Source: Campylobacter coli LMG 9860 (GTDB taxonomy: Bacteria; Campylobacterota; Campylobacteria; Campylobacterales; Campylobacteraceae). From it: a stretch of 64,000 nucleotides of DNA. Below are positions 36,988 to 46,752 of this stretch, one piece after another; position 1 is the first letter of the stretch; each line of letters begins with the position of its first letter. The translations under genes were made by a program, and so were the position numbers. The stretch is from the NCBI RefSeq assembly GCF_000254135.1, contig NZ_AINS01000006.1, positions 1-64,000 of the forward strand, in the 5' to 3' direction. The notes below the pieces were generated by a model. The model was not told the DNA's origin and did not search any database. It saw only the letters and a list, made by a program, of their open reading frames with translations.

Positions 36988-38256
36988 TTAATATTGTAAA
37001 ACAAGTGCAAAAAGTGAACAAGTAAGTACTGGTAAAGTGATTAAAAAACCAAATTTACAATACTTCCAAAAAGAAATTTCTATACCTTTTTTTGCTAAAA
37101 GTCCCAACCAAAGCAAGGTAGCTAAAGAACCTATGGGAGTAAGTTTTGGTCCTATATTAACTCCTAAAAGATGTGCATAAACCATACTTTGAGGAAAATT
37201 TTTTAAAGCCAAATCGCCAATCAATGCCATAGGCAGATTATTAAATACAGAAGAAAGAAAAGCCGAGATAAACCCTGTTCCAAAAATAGCAGTAATTGCA
37301 TTTTGAGCCAAAATATCATAGATAAAAATTAAAATATCGCTGATTCCAACTTTATGTAAGGCAAAAACCACCATATAGAGTCCAAAACTAAAAGCAAAAA
37401 TACCCCAAGGTACATTTTTGATAATTTTCAATGCCTCTCTTTTTTTTAAAAAACAAACAAAAAACCAAAAGAGTAAAGCGCCGCTTACAGCAAAAAAACT
37501 AGCATTTAAGTTATAAATTTCTCCTATAAAAAAACTTGATACAAAAAATATTAAATAAATAACACAAAAAATAAAAAGCTTTACCGAAATACAATCATTT
37601 GATGAAATATTGATTTCAAGCCCCTTAGGTAATATTTTTGCAAAAATCAAAAATACCATTATAATAGTAGACAATAGCACAAATAAATTAGGCAAAAACA
37701 TAGTCTTAGCGAATTCTAAAAAATCAAGATTAAAATAATTAGCTGTAATAATATTTGTCAAATTTGAGATAATTAAAGCATTTGAACTTGCATCGCACAA
37801 AAAAGAAACACTGAGTAAAAATGCACTTAAGATAGCGCTTTCTTTATAATTTTTAAGAGTTGAAAAAAGCGCAAGTACAATAGGCGTAATGATTAAAATA
37901 GCTCCATCATTTCCAAATAAAGCCGAAAGACAAAAAACAAAAGCGAGCATAAAAAGCATTAATTTTTTAGTGTGAATTGCATGAGAATTTTTAAGTTTTG
38001 AAAGGCGCAAAATTCTTATAGCTATAAAGCTAAAAAACCCTAACACTTCCAAGCTAAAGGAAAGTATAATCAAGCCCACAAGTGTTAAGGAGCTATCCCA
38101 AACAAGATCAAAAACAAAAGAAGCATCCTCTAAATTAACCAGCTTAAAAATAAATGCAAACAAAGCCCCAAAAATAGCAATCAACCATAAAGGCAAATTC
38201 CACGGACGCCAAAAAAGTAAAATCAAGGTAATTATAAAAATTACACTGGCAAGCAT
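36988..38256 (-). CDS. arsB: ArsB/CitM-family anion transporter
   Basis: Twelve-helix inner-membrane protein of 422 aa in the ion transporter superfamily. Seen: FGNDGAILIITPIVLALF, LCDASSNALIISNLTNIITANYF, FNNLPMALIGDLAL and GVNIGPKLTPIGSLATLLWLGLL, typical of ArsB arsenite exporters. No ars repressor or reductase gene is adjacent; it is coupled to mnmG by a 1-nt overlap. Arsenite as substrate is an annotation by family; other anions are possible. Confidence 0.82.
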   Translation of the reverse strand: MLASVIFIITLILLFWRPWNLPLWLIAIFGALFAFIFKLVNLEDASFVFDLVWDSSLTLVGLIILSFSLEVLGFFSFIAIRILRLSKLKNSHAIHTKKLMLFMLAFVFCLSALFGNDGAILIITPIVLALFSTLKNYKESAILSAFLLSVSFLCDASSNALIISNLTNIITANYFNLDFLEFAKTMFLPNLFVLLSTIIMVFLIFAKILPKGLEINISSNDCISVKLFIFCVIYLIFFVSSFFIGEIYNLNASFFAVSGALLFWFFVCFLKKREALKIIKNVPWGIFAFSFGLYMVVFALHKVGISDILIFIYDILAQNAITAIFGTGFISAFLSSVFNNLPMALIGDLALKNFPQSMVYAHLLGVNIGPKLTPIGSLATLLWLGLLAKKGIEISFWKYCKFGFLITLPVLTCSLFALVLQY

Positions 38257-40115
38257 TAAGATTTTTTCTTTTGCATTTTTATATAAATTTGTAAAATATC
38301 CAAAGCCGCAGGGGTAATCCCACTGATCTCACTCGCTGCAAAAAGCGTTAAAGGCTTATGTTTTTGAAGTTTTTCTACAACTTCATTACTCAATCCACTC
38401 ACACTTGTAAAATCAAAATCACTTGGAATTTTCATATCAATTAAATTTTTCATTTTTTCAACTTGTGATTTTTGCATAGCGATATAATGATAATATTTAG
38501 CCTCATTTAAAATTTCTCTTAAAGAATACTCATCCATATTCTCAAAAATCGTATTTAATTTTTTTAGCTTTTCTATATCAAAACTCGATCTTGCGACAAT
38601 TTTTTGCAAATTGACTATGGAAGTGATTTTTTCCTCTCCTATACTCGCTAGAAAGGCATTATTTTCAGTATTTGGAGTAAATTCTTTTTCAAGAAGTAAT
38701 TCAAGTCCTTTTTGAGTATTTAAACGAATATTTTCTATAAACTGATAAGACTCATCTTCTAAAAGACCCAACTCTTTACCATACTTTCCAAGTCTTACGA
38801 TGGCATTTTCTTCTCTTAAAAGCAGTCTAAATTCAGCCCTTGAAGTAAACATTCTATAAGGCTCTTTTGTGCCTTTAATGACTAAATCATCAATCAAAAC
38901 ACCGATATAAGCTTCATCTCTACGCAAAATAAAAGGTTCTTTATTATCCAAAGCTAAAACAGCATTCACTCCCGCCATAAAACCTTGAGCCGCTGCTTCT
39001 TCATATCCTGTAGTGCCATTAATTTGTCCTGCGCAATAAAGATTTTTAATTTTTTTTGTTTCTAGAGTATGATAAAGCTCCGTTGGTTCTATATAATCAT
39101 ATTCTATAGCATAGCCAAAGCGTGTAATTTTAGCCTCTTCAAAACCTTTTACTGAGCGTAACATTTGAGTTTGTACTTCATAAGGTAAAGAAGTAGAAAA
39201 ACCGTTAATATAATACTCCGTCGCATCGATAGTTTGAGGCTCTATAAAAAGATGATGACTTTCTTTGTCGCTAAAACGATTGATTTTATCTTCTATAGAA
39301 GGACAATATCTTGGCCCCACACCTTCAATCTGTCCCGTAAAAAGTGGAGCACGATAAAAATTATTCTTAATAATCTCATGAGTATTTAAATTGGTTCTTG
39401 CAATATAGCAAGGAAGTTGTATAGGATTAAAATTTTTTGTTCTAAAGCTAAAAGCTTTAGGGTTTTGATCGCCGTATTGAATTTCTAATACATCAAAATC
39501 AATACTCTTAGCATCCACTCTTGGGCAAGTCCCTGTTTTTAGTCTACCCATTTTTAAGCTAGTACTTAATAAATTCTGACCCAAATTCACAGAGGCAAGC
39601 TCCCCTACCCTACCCGCTGTAAGTTTATTTTCCCCCACATGAATAAGTCCGTTTAAAAAAGTCCCTGTAGTTAAGATCACTTTCTTTGCTTCATAAGTAT
39701 TTTGAAGATTGGTTTTAACCCCTACAACACTACCATTTTCATAAATCAATTCGCATACTTGCTCTTGAGAAATTTCTAAATTTGGAAGTTTTAAAAGTTT
39801 ATTACGTGCAATGATACGGTATTTATCCATATCAATTTGAGCCCTACTTCCTCGCACCGCAACACCCTTACTTTCATTTAAAATACGAAATTGTATCCCT
39901 GCTTCATCGGTGATTTCACCCATAAGACCACCCATGGCATCAAGTTCTTTTACCAAATGTCCTTTTGCAAGCCCTCCTATAGCCGGATTACAACTTGCTG
40001 CTCCTATTTGCTCAATCAATGTAGTTAAAAGTAAGGTTTTTTTACCCATTCTAGCAGCAGCAGCACTTGCTTCAACACCCGCATGTCCGCCACCTATAAC
40101 AATGACATCAAACAT
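38256..40115 (-). CDS. mnmG: tRNA uridine-5-carboxymethylaminomethyl modification enzyme MnmG (GidA)
   Basis: FAD-dependent enzyme of 619 aa that, with MnmE, modifies the wobble uridine of several tRNAs. [19 protein letters not shown] (dinucleotide site), [22 protein letters not shown]-like segment, [19 protein letters not shown], and the [16 protein letters not shown] and [17 protein letters not shown] blocks are all present. The C-terminal domain for MnmE/tRNA binding is intact. An ATTATATAAT promoter-like box lies at 40151-40160. Confidence 0.96.
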   Translation of the reverse strand: MFDVIVIGGGHAGVEASAAAARMGKKTLLLTTLIEQIGAASCNPAIGGLAKGHLVKELDAMGGLMGEITDEAGIQFRILNESKGVAVRGSRAQIDMDKYRIIARNKLLKLPNLEISQEQVCELIYENGSVVGVKTNLQNTYEAKKVILTTGTFLNGLIHVGENKLTAGRVGELASVNLGQNLLSTSLKMGRLKTGTCPRVDAKSIDFDVLEIQYGDQNPKAFSFRTKNFNPIQLPCYIARTNLNTHEIIKNNFYRAPLFTGQIEGVGPRYCPSIEDKINRFSDKESHHLFIEPQTIDATEYYINGFSTSLPYEVQTQMLRSVKGFEEAKITRFGYAIEYDYIEPTELYHTLETKKIKNLYCAGQINGTTGYEEAAAQGFMAGVNAVLALDNKEPFILRRDEAYIGVLIDDLVIKGTKEPYRMFTSRAEFRLLLREENAIVRLGKYGKELGLLEDESYQFIENIRLNTQKGLELLLEKEFTPNTENNAFLASIGEEKITSIVNLQKIVARSSFDIEKLKKLNTIFENMDEYSLREILNEAKYYHYIAMQKSQVEKMKNLIDMKIPSDFDFTSVSGLSNEVVEKLQKHKPLTLFAASEISGITPAALDILQIYIKMQKKKS

Positions 40116-40162
40116 ATTTTGCCTTAAAAATGTGAATTATTAAAAGAAAGATTATATAATAC

Positions 40163-40194
40163 TTAGACTTAAAACAAACTCGTTTTAAGTCTAA
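40163..40194 (-). terminator. Hairpin downstream of cetB
   Basis: Perfect 13-bp stem (40163-40175 with 40182-40194), 6-nt loop, 7 nt after the cetB stop. There is no strong T-run on the minus strand, so termination strength is uncertain; the palindromic -10 box of mnmG follows directly. Confidence 0.6.
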
Positions 40195-40201
40195 CAAAAA
40201 A

Positions 40202-40699
40202 TTATCTAGTTTCTTGAAGAGAGAAAATTAACTCATTATAAGTTTTATCTGCATCTTTGCAGAAATTTTTAAGCATCTCAACACCCTTATTTAAATCTTG
40301 TTGTTGTTCTGCTCTTAAAAGATCACTATAAAGGCTTTCTATCGTAGAAATAGCGCTTTTATTTGGCATACGACGAACGGAATAATAGCCTATGATATTA
40401 TTATTAATATCTATTGATGGAGTTACATTTGCAAAAACCCAATAATAATTATTATCTTTGGTTTTGTTTTTTACGTAAGCAAAAATTTCCTTACCCTCTC
40501 TCATATAATCCCATAAATATTTAAAAACAGTTTTTGGCATCTCTTCATGTCTTACTATGTTATGAGGTTTATTTAAAACTTCACCCATGGTATAACCTGC
40601 ATACTTTAAAAAATCATCATTTGCATAAACTATTTTACCTTTTAAATCTGTTTTAGAAGTAATTAAACTATCTTCTTGTAAAAAAATTTCTCTTGACAT
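40202..40699 (-). CDS. cetB: PAS-domain energy-taxis sensor CetB
   Basis: Cytoplasmic redox sensor of 165 aa, a PAS domain expected to bind FAD, which signals through CetA. LITSKTDLKGKIVYANDDFLKYAGYTMGEVLNKPHNIVRHEEMPKTVFKYLWDYMREGKEIFAYVKNKTKDNNYYWVFANVTP is the Aer-type PAS core. A helical C-terminus follows. The start is 17 nt after cetA. In C. jejuni CetA and CetB together do the job of E. coli Aer, split into two proteins. Confidence 0.92.
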   Translation of the reverse strand: MSREIFLQEDSLITSKTDLKGKIVYANDDFLKYAGYTMGEVLNKPHNIVRHEEMPKTVFKYLWDYMREGKEIFAYVKNKTKDNNYYWVFANVTPSIDINNNIIGYYSVRRMPNKSAISTIESLYSDLLRAEQQQDLNKGVEMLKNFCKDADKTYNELIFSLQETR

Positions 40700-40716
40700 T
40701 TTCCCACCCTCTTAAT

Positions 40717-42096
40717 TTATATTTTTAATTTTGCTAAGATTTCAGCACTTCTTTGCTCTAGTGATTTAATATCATTTACAATCGCATCATAAGCTTTTTG
40801 ATCGATATAATCTTGACTTGATTCTTCTATTGCTTTTTTAGCGTTATCTTTTATAAATTCTTTAGCTAAATTTAATTCAGTTTCAGAACTAAGCTCATTA
40901 ATAACACCTTGAGCTCTCTCATCTTGACAAAGATTAGAAATTGGATCTACACTTTCAAGATTGAAATTTTGAGCCCCATTTAAATTTAAATATATATTTG
41001 ATTTATAAAGAATATGATCGATTTTAACCACAGATAAAATCAATCTCTTTGCAAAGGATCCAAAATTAACACCAAGAGCACTACTATTTTCTTCTAGACG
41101 TTTAAAAGCTTGAGAAAATTTATTAATTCTTTCTTCAGATTCACTAACAATGTTAAAAACTTGCTCACTGCCACTTTGGATATTTACAAAATCTTGTTGC
41201 ATAGTCTGAATTGCAATAGAAATTTCACTTGTAGATCTTTGAGTCCTTTCTGCTAATTTTCTAACCTCATCAGCCACAACAGCAAATCCTCTACCATGCT
41301 CTCCTGCACGCGCAGCTTCAATAGCAGCATTTAAAGCTAGAAGATTGGTTTGATCAGCTATATCACGTATTACTTCAACCACTGAAGTGATATTTTGTGA
41401 ATTAGCCACAAAAGTTTGTACTGTCTCCTTGCTCGAATTTACAACATCCATTAAAGAACCCATAGCACTTTGAAGAGAATCCACCTCTGAACCATTTTCT
41501 GTAGCTGTATGAGAAATGGCATCCACTGTATCATATACATTTTTCATCATGCTAATATCTTGATTTAATGAGCTAGAAATTTGAGACATGTCTTTATTTT
41601 GATTTCCAAGGCTTAAATCCATTAAAGTTCTTGATAAAGCATTTTTAAAAGTAGATCTTGCTGTCACTTCTATGTTTGCTAAAGCTTTATTTATAAATTC
41701 GATATTATGAGCAAAAATTCCTTTTAAACCTTCAGGCAAAGCCTTGCGATAAAATTCACCTTTTTGAGAACAAGAAATAGAAGTATTAATTTCCCTTAAG
41801 TAAGCTTCTAGCCCATCAATAGTATTGTTAAGATTATCTGCTATTTCAGCTAATTTTTTGCTTTTTGTTTTTACATAGATGATTCTATTGTCAAAATTTC
41901 CTTCTTTTAACTCTCTACAAAGAACCAAAAGTTTATCTATCATTATTTGCTCATCTTTGTGTTGTCTAAGCAAATAAATCATTAAAACAGCGATTAAAAC
42001 AAAAATTATCGCTCCAACAAAAATATGAATAAAAATGGCACCTAAAACACCGATAATACTTAGAAAAATAGTTGATAATAATCCATTTTTCACCAT
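40717..42096 (-). CDS. cetA: Energy-taxis transducer CetA
   Basis: Membrane-bound methyl-accepting-type transducer of 459 aa without a periplasmic sensor domain. Two close N-terminal helices ([38 protein letters not shown]) form a membrane hairpin, followed by a HAMP-like region and the signalling tip [47 protein letters not shown] (about 250-296). It receives the redox signal from CetB and controls CheA. An AT-rich hairpin separates it from cetC. Confidence 0.93.
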   Translation of the reverse strand: MVKNGLLSTIFLSIIGVLGAIFIHIFVGAIIFVLIAVLMIYLLRQHKDEQIMIDKLLVLCRELKEGNFDNRIIYVKTKSKKLAEIADNLNNTIDGLEAYLREINTSISCSQKGEFYRKALPEGLKGIFAHNIEFINKALANIEVTARSTFKNALSRTLMDLSLGNQNKDMSQISSSLNQDISMMKNVYDTVDAISHTATENGSEVDSLQSAMGSLMDVVNSSKETVQTFVANSQNITSVVEVIRDIADQTNLLALNAAIEAARAGEHGRGFAVVADEVRKLAERTQRSTSEISIAIQTMQQDFVNIQSGSEQVFNIVSESEERINKFSQAFKRLEENSSALGVNFGSFAKRLILSVVKIDHILYKSNIYLNLNGAQNFNLESVDPISNLCQDERAQGVINELSSETELNLAKEFIKDNAKKAIEESSQDYIDQKAYDAIVNDIKSLEQRSAEILAKLKI

Positions 42097-42131
42097 AATT
42101 TATCCCTTTATTAAAAATTTTTGAAGTCATA

Positions 42132-42168
42132 AATTAAAGTAATACTTTAATAATATATTACTTTAATT
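42132..42168 (-). repeat. AT-rich perfect hairpin between cetC and cetA
   Basis: 13-bp perfect inverted repeat (42132-42144 with 42156-42168) around an 11-nt AT-only loop. It lies after the cetC stop and before cetA, and may act as a weak terminator or mRNA-processing site that unlinks cetC from cetAB. Confidence 0.5.
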
Positions 42169-42212
42169 TTTAGGCGAAGATTGTACAATAAAAAAGATTA
42201 AATATATCTTAT

Positions 42213-42707
42213 TTAGTTATTTTCTTGTAAGTGAAAAACAAGTTCATTATAAGTCATTTTATAAGAACTCACAATATCCATTAAAGCTGAAACTCCAGCA
42301 TTAATGCCTGATTTTTGCTCTTTTTCAAGTAAAATTTTATAAACTTCTTCAATTATAGGAAGAGATTTTCTATTGGGTGCACGACGAACAGAATAGTAGT
42401 TGATGATATCTCCATTGGCATCAAATGAAGCACTTACATTTGCAAACACCCAGTAAAAACTACCATCCTTGGCTTTATTTTTTACAAATGCAAAAATTTC
42501 TTCTCCTTTTTGAATATAATCCCAAAGACATTTAAATACAGTACGTGGCATATCTTCATGTCTTACTATATTATGGGGCTTTGATAAAAGTTCACCAACA
42601 CTATAACCTGCATATTTTAAAAAATCATTATTGGCATAAATGATATTTCCCTTAAGATCAGTCTTGGATGTGATAAGAGCATCTTTTGCTAAGAATATTT
42701 CTTCCAT
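42213..42707 (-). CDS. cetC: PAS-domain sensor CetC (CetB paralogue)
   Basis: 164-aa Aer-type PAS protein, closely similar to CetB along its length: LITSKTDLKGNIIYANNDFLKYAGYSVGELLSKPHNIVRHEDMPRTVFKCLWDYIQKGEEIF. The two genes flank cetA, which suggests local duplication. By position and similarity it is the third member of the energy-taxis set; its contribution relative to CetB is not deducible here. Confidence 0.88.
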   Translation of the reverse strand: MEEIFLAKDALITSKTDLKGNIIYANNDFLKYAGYSVGELLSKPHNIVRHEDMPRTVFKCLWDYIQKGEEIFAFVKNKAKDGSFYWVFANVSASFDANGDIINYYSVRRAPNRKSLPIIEEVYKILLEKEQKSGINAGVSALMDIVSSYKMTYNELVFHLQENN

Positions 42708-42962
42708 AGTTTAATTTTAATTCCTTAAAATTTTAAATATAATTTCAAATTATTATAATTTATTTATAATAAAAAATAAATAAATTAATTATGATATTTA
42801 TAAGATAAATAAAATCATAATAATTGAAAAATTTAGTAACACGATTAAAAAAATTGATTTTACTAAAAACTTGTTTTAATTATTTAAACTATGTTCTATT
42901 TATTTTTTGCTAAACTTTTAGAATTAACTTAATCTCTAAAAGTGGAATTATAAGGAGTTATT
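42708..42962. other. AT-rich divergent intergenic region, cetC/dctA
   Basis: 255 bp with very few G or C before 42930. It contains TATAAT-like boxes on both strands and AAGGAG (42953-42958) before dctA. No ORF or convincing RNA structure was seen. Confidence 0.5.
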
Positions 42963-44280
42963 TTGGAAACTTTAAGTCAAACCTTTGTAGAAAGAAAACC
43001 TCCATTATATAAACGTATGTTTAAAAGTTTGGGTTTTTGGGTTATTGTAGGTATTGTTGCAGGCATTGTGCTTGGCTATGTAAATAAAGAAATGGCTATA
43101 GCGAGTAAACCTGGAGTTGATTATTTTATAAGCGCTTTAAAAGTTCTTATTGGTCCTATTATTTTTGTTACCCTAGTTTTAGGTATCATTAGCCTTGAAA
43201 GCCTTAAAAAAGTTGGAAGTATAGGTGCTAAAGCAGTTATTTATTTTGAAGTTGTAAGCACCTTAGCGCTTGCTTTAGGTATTTTTATGGCAAACATAAT
43301 GCAACCTGGTCACGGGATGAATCTTGATCCAAAACAACTTGATACTACAAGCGTGCAAAAATACATTTCTCAAACCACAGAAGTAAGTGCAAGTTCAGAG
43401 ATCATGCATATTTTACAAGATGCTATGCCAAGGGATATCATAACTCCTTTTACCGAGGGCAAAACTATGCAAGTTTTAGTTATTGCTATTATTACAGCTC
43501 TTATTATTTCTTTAATGAGAATAGAAGATAGACAAGCTATTCAAAGAGTTAGTTGCTGCTTTTTCGGCTATGGCGGTACTTATAGCCCAATACGGTTTAG
43601 GCTCTTTAATTAATCTTGCATATTTATTACTAGTTATGCTTGTATCATGTCTTATTTTTATTTTTGGAATTTTAGGTTTAATTTGTTATTTTGCAAAAGT
43701 CAATATATTTAAATTTATGCGCTTTATTTCTAGAGAAGTACTTATAGTATTTGCAACAAGCTCTAGCGAATCCGCTCTTGCTCCTTTGATGAGAAAACTT
43801 GAAAAAGCAGGTCTTTCTAAGGCCACTGTCGGACTTGTTTTACCAACAGGTTATAGTTTTAATCTTGATTGTACCAATATATACCTAGCTATGAGTTTGA
43901 TTTTCTTAGCTCAAGCTTTCAATGTAAATTTAAGCTTAGCTCATGAAATAAGTATTCTAATAGTCTTGATGATAGCTTCAAAAGGTGCAGTAGGTGTTAC
44001 AGGATCAGGATTTATTGTTCTTGGAAGTACTCTAGCCGCTTTAGGCAATATGGAAATTTCTGAAGCAAATGCAACTTTAGCACAAGTTTTACCTGTAGCT
44101 GCGATAGGAGTTCTTTTAGGGGTTGATAAATTTATGTCAGAAATGAGAGCGGTTGGAAATCTTTGTGGAAATTCAGTTGCAGCTTTAATCGTAGCAATAT
44201 GGGATAAGCAAATTGACTGGGAAAAATTCCGCTACGCTCTAGATAATCCAGAAAAATTCCACAATGCTGGTATGCATTAA
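42963..44280 (+). pseudogene. dctA: C4-dicarboxylate/aspartate symporter dctA, broken by an internal deletion and frameshift
   Basis: A DAACS-family sodium/proton symporter in two frames. The first frame (42963-43613) gives helices 1 to about 4 and reads into ...LMRIEDRQAIQRV before a nonsense tail. The second (usable from about 43525) resumes with VAAFSAMAVLIAQYGLGSL and continues through the reentrant loop ATSSSESALAPLM, the NLDCTNIYLAMS helix and GVTGSGFIVLG to the normal end. Compared with GltPh-type homologues, about 25 residues around helix 5, up to the APIG motif, are missing at the junction, so this is a deletion with a net frame change. The TTG start has AAGGAG 4 nt upstream. Loss would reduce aspartate, succinate and fumarate uptake. 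Confidence 0.8.
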
Positions 44281-45080
44281 CGCACCCTTTGCAAGAAGTC
44301 ATAACGATTAACTTCTTGCAAGGCATTATCCTTTTTTCTAAGTTGCTTCACAAAGCTCTCATTAAAATTGAAACTAAAACCCACCTGCAAAACAGTATCG
44401 TCAATAGCTTCATTTGCACTAAAATCACGGCGTAATATTTTTAAACTCAAAACACTATAGGGCGAATACGACACTTGATAATTTATCTTCTCACTATCCT
44501 TGCTGATATCAAAGATAAAAGCACTATAAGATGGTATAGTAAAACTTACTCCAAACTGCAAATTTTCATCTGCTTCATTTGGAACATAATAATTACTATA
44601 AGCTTTTACAAATTGATAATAACCCAATTCAGCTCCAAAGCTTTTACTTTCTTTTTGCTCTTTTTGCCCATCAATAAAGCCATTTATACCCAATAAAAAA
44701 TCATCTTTCTCATAACGATTGATTAAACCACCTGAATAATTATAACTATCTTGTGTAGCATAAAATTCTTTTTGAAAAAGCAAAGAATTATTCTCCCCCT
44801 CATAAAGCGAGTTTAAATTTTTAATTTGCACATTTTCATTTTGAAAATCTAAATTTCCATCCGTTTTATCAATACCATTTTTATTTTCTAATACATTAGA
44901 TAATATACCATTTAAAGCACTTTTAAAATCAATATTTTCTTCCTTTATTGTCGGTGCTTTTTGGGTAGCTTGATAATTAAATTTTTGCCATTTATTTTGA
45001 TTATTTTTTAAGGCATTATCTAACTCATCGGCATTTAGCAAAGAGAAAAAAAGTATAAGCATATATAAAATACTTTTCAT
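44277..45080 (-). CDS. Secreted protein resembling an inverse-autotransporter beta-domain
   Basis: Usually annotated as a hypothetical periplasmic protein; 267 aa. A signal peptide (MKSILYMLILFFSLLNA) precedes a polar linker of about 80 residues. Then come alternating hydrophobic/aromatic strands: LLFQKEFYATQDS, YSGGLINRYEKDDFLLGINGFIDG, FGAELGYYQFVKAYSNYYV, LQFGVSFTIPSYSAFIFDIS, INYQVSYSPYSVLSLKILRRDF, VLQVGFSFNF. This order and the closing EVNRYDFLQRVR recall the intimin/invasin barrel (…LGVNAFYD…, …YDLVERNN…). The passenger domain that should follow is absent. ATG 45080 (AGGA 6 nt upstream) is preferred over GTG 45083. Convergent with dctA, overlapping 4 nt. Confidence 0.6.
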   Translation of the reverse strand: MKSILYMLILFFSLLNADELDNALKNNQNKWQKFNYQATQKAPTIKEENIDFKSALNGILSNVLENKNGIDKTDGNLDFQNENVQIKNLNSLYEGENNSLLFQKEFYATQDSYNYSGGLINRYEKDDFLLGINGFIDGQKEQKESKSFGAELGYYQFVKAYSNYYVPNEADENLQFGVSFTIPSYSAFIFDISKDSEKINYQVSYSPYSVLSLKILRRDFSANEAIDDTVLQVGFSFNFNESFVKQLRKKDNALQEVNRYDFLQRVR

Positions 45081-45114
45081 CACTTTTCCTAAAATTATAA
45101 TTTATTTATTTTTC

Positions 45115-45120
45115 ATTATA
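45115..45120 (-). promoter_or_regulatory. -10 box for the gene at 44277-45080
   Basis: TATAAT on the minus strand, 34 nt before the start. A second TATAAT at 45094-45099 is too close to leave the ribosome site in the mRNA. Confidence 0.4.
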
Positions 45121-45193
45121 AAAAATTAAAATAAATAAAAATTAGCTACAGAGAATAAGAGCTCTAAAATTTGCAAATTCAGGATTATAAGGG

Positions 45194-45199
45194 TATAAT
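45194..45199 (+). promoter_or_regulatory. -10 box for the Pit permease
   Basis: TATAAT preceded by GG, 24 nt before the ATG at 45224. Confidence 0.5.
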
Positions 45200-45223
45200 T
45201 AAAGTTAAAAAAGGCTTAACTTT

Positions 45224-46750
45224 ATGCAAAAAGATAATCTTATCGCATTTATCATCTTTACCATTAGCGTAATCGCATTTATCATTTGGGGATTTGGCTA
45301 TATCTCCCAGCACCAACTCATACTCTTTATACTCGCTTCCATTTTTGGCATATTTATGGCATTTAACATAGGCGGAAATGATGTAGCAAATTCTTTTGGT
45401 ACTAGTGTGGGAGCTAAAACCGTAACCATAAAACAAGCTTTGATCATAGCAGCTGTTTTTGAACTCAGCGGTGCTATTTTTGCAGGGGCTGAAGTAACCA
45501 AAACTATACGCAGTGGAATAGTTATATTTCCTGAACAATTTGATCCTATGCTTTTTGTTGCTATCATGCTAGCCGCTCTTTTAAGCTCGGGTGTTTGGAT
45601 TTTTATCGCCACAAAAAAAGGCTTGCCTGTATCTACTACACATAGTATCATTGGTGGTATAGTTGGAGCTAGTATCATGATGGGGCTTTTAAAATTTGAT
45701 GGATCACAAACCTTATCCATGGTTAAATGGAGCGAAATAGTAAGGATTGCTGTATCTTGGGTGATTTCACCTCTTTTAGGAGGACTTGTAGCTTATATCA
45801 TCTACTCTTATATAGATAAAAAAATACTCAAACCCTCAGAGAAACTTGGCGAAGAATTAAAAAATTTAAAGAAAGAAAGAAAGAAATTTAAAGAAAATTA
45901 TTTTTTAAATCTTAAAACCAAAAGTATGGAAGAGCAAATCAAAGAACTCTCAGCCATAGCCTTAGAGGATGAAGGACAAGAAAATAGCTTCTATAAAAAT
46001 CAAATCAAAGAATTTAAAGAAAAAGAAAAAAATATAGATATTTATTCTGTTTTAAAAACACATATGCCTATTATCGCTTGCATTGGAGCTGCTATAATTG
46101 CTGCTATGTTTTTATTTAAAGGTTTAAATAATGTTAGCACTTTAGATATTTTGCAAAATTTTTGGATTATAGGAATTGTAGGAACCATAAGCTATGTTGT
46201 AACCTTTGCCATAGTAAAGATTGTTAAAAAAACCGAATTAAACAAAACGACCGATAGACTTTTTGCTTGGTTTCAAATTTTTACCGCTTCTAGTTTTGCT
46301 TTCTCTCATGGGGCTAATGATATAGCTAATGCTATTGGCCCTTTTGCTGCGATTTTAGATGTTCTTAAAAACGGTACTATCAATGCAAATTCTCCCGTAC
46401 CTTTTGCTGCTCTAGCTATGTTTGGAGTCGCTTTGGTTATAGGACTTTGGTTTTTAGGAAAAGAAGTAATTACCACTGTGGGTTCTAAGCTAGCTTCTAT
46501 ACGCCCTACCACAGGATTTAGTGCAGAACTTGGAGCAAGTATAGTCATACTTTTAGCAACTCAATTTGGAATTCCAGTAAGCTCAACACATATTTTAATC
46601 GGTGCAGTTTTGGGTATAGGGGTATATAATAAAAATGCAAATTGGATGATGATGAAACCTATAGGTTTAGCTTGGATTATTACTTTGCCAGCCGCTGGGA
46701 TAATGGCAGCACTTGTATTCCTAGGATTTAAATTAAGCTTAGGACTTTAA
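45224..46750 (+). CDS. Low-affinity inorganic phosphate permease (PiT family)
   Basis: Inner-membrane phosphate/metal symporter of 508 aa. Two copies of the PiT signature are present: FNIGGNDVANSFGTSVGAKTVT in the N-terminal half and FSHGANDIANAIGPFAAIL in the C-terminal half. GLPVSTTHSIIGGIVG and GIPVSSTHILIGAVLG form the paired internal repeats. A charged cytoplasmic loop of about 70 residues with coiled-coil character (LKKERKKFKENYFLNLKTK) lies between the halves, longer than in bacterial PitA minimal forms. No phoU-like gene is adjacent. Confidence 0.92.
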   Translation: MQKDNLIAFIIFTISVIAFIIWGFGYISQHQLILFILASIFGIFMAFNIGGNDVANSFGTSVGAKTVTIKQALIIAAVFELSGAIFAGAEVTKTIRSGIVIFPEQFDPMLFVAIMLAALLSSGVWIFIATKKGLPVSTTHSIIGGIVGASIMMGLLKFDGSQTLSMVKWSEIVRIAVSWVISPLLGGLVAYIIYSYIDKKILKPSEKLGEELKNLKKERKKFKENYFLNLKTKSMEEQIKELSAIALEDEGQENSFYKNQIKEFKEKEKNIDIYSVLKTHMPIIACIGAAIIAAMFLFKGLNNVSTLDILQNFWIIGIVGTISYVVTFAIVKIVKKTELNKTTDRLFAWFQIFTASSFAFSHGANDIANAIGPFAAILDVLKNGTINANSPVPFAALAMFGVALVIGLWFLGKEVITTVGSKLASIRPTTGFSAELGASIVILLATQFGIPVSSTHILIGAVLGIGVYNKNANWMMMKPIGLAWIITLPAAGIMAALVFLGFKLSLGL

Positions 46751-46752
46751 GC

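Noticed and set aside
42963-44280. The dctA break as a sequencing error
   Set aside because: About 25 residues are missing at the junction, more than a one-base call error would cause.
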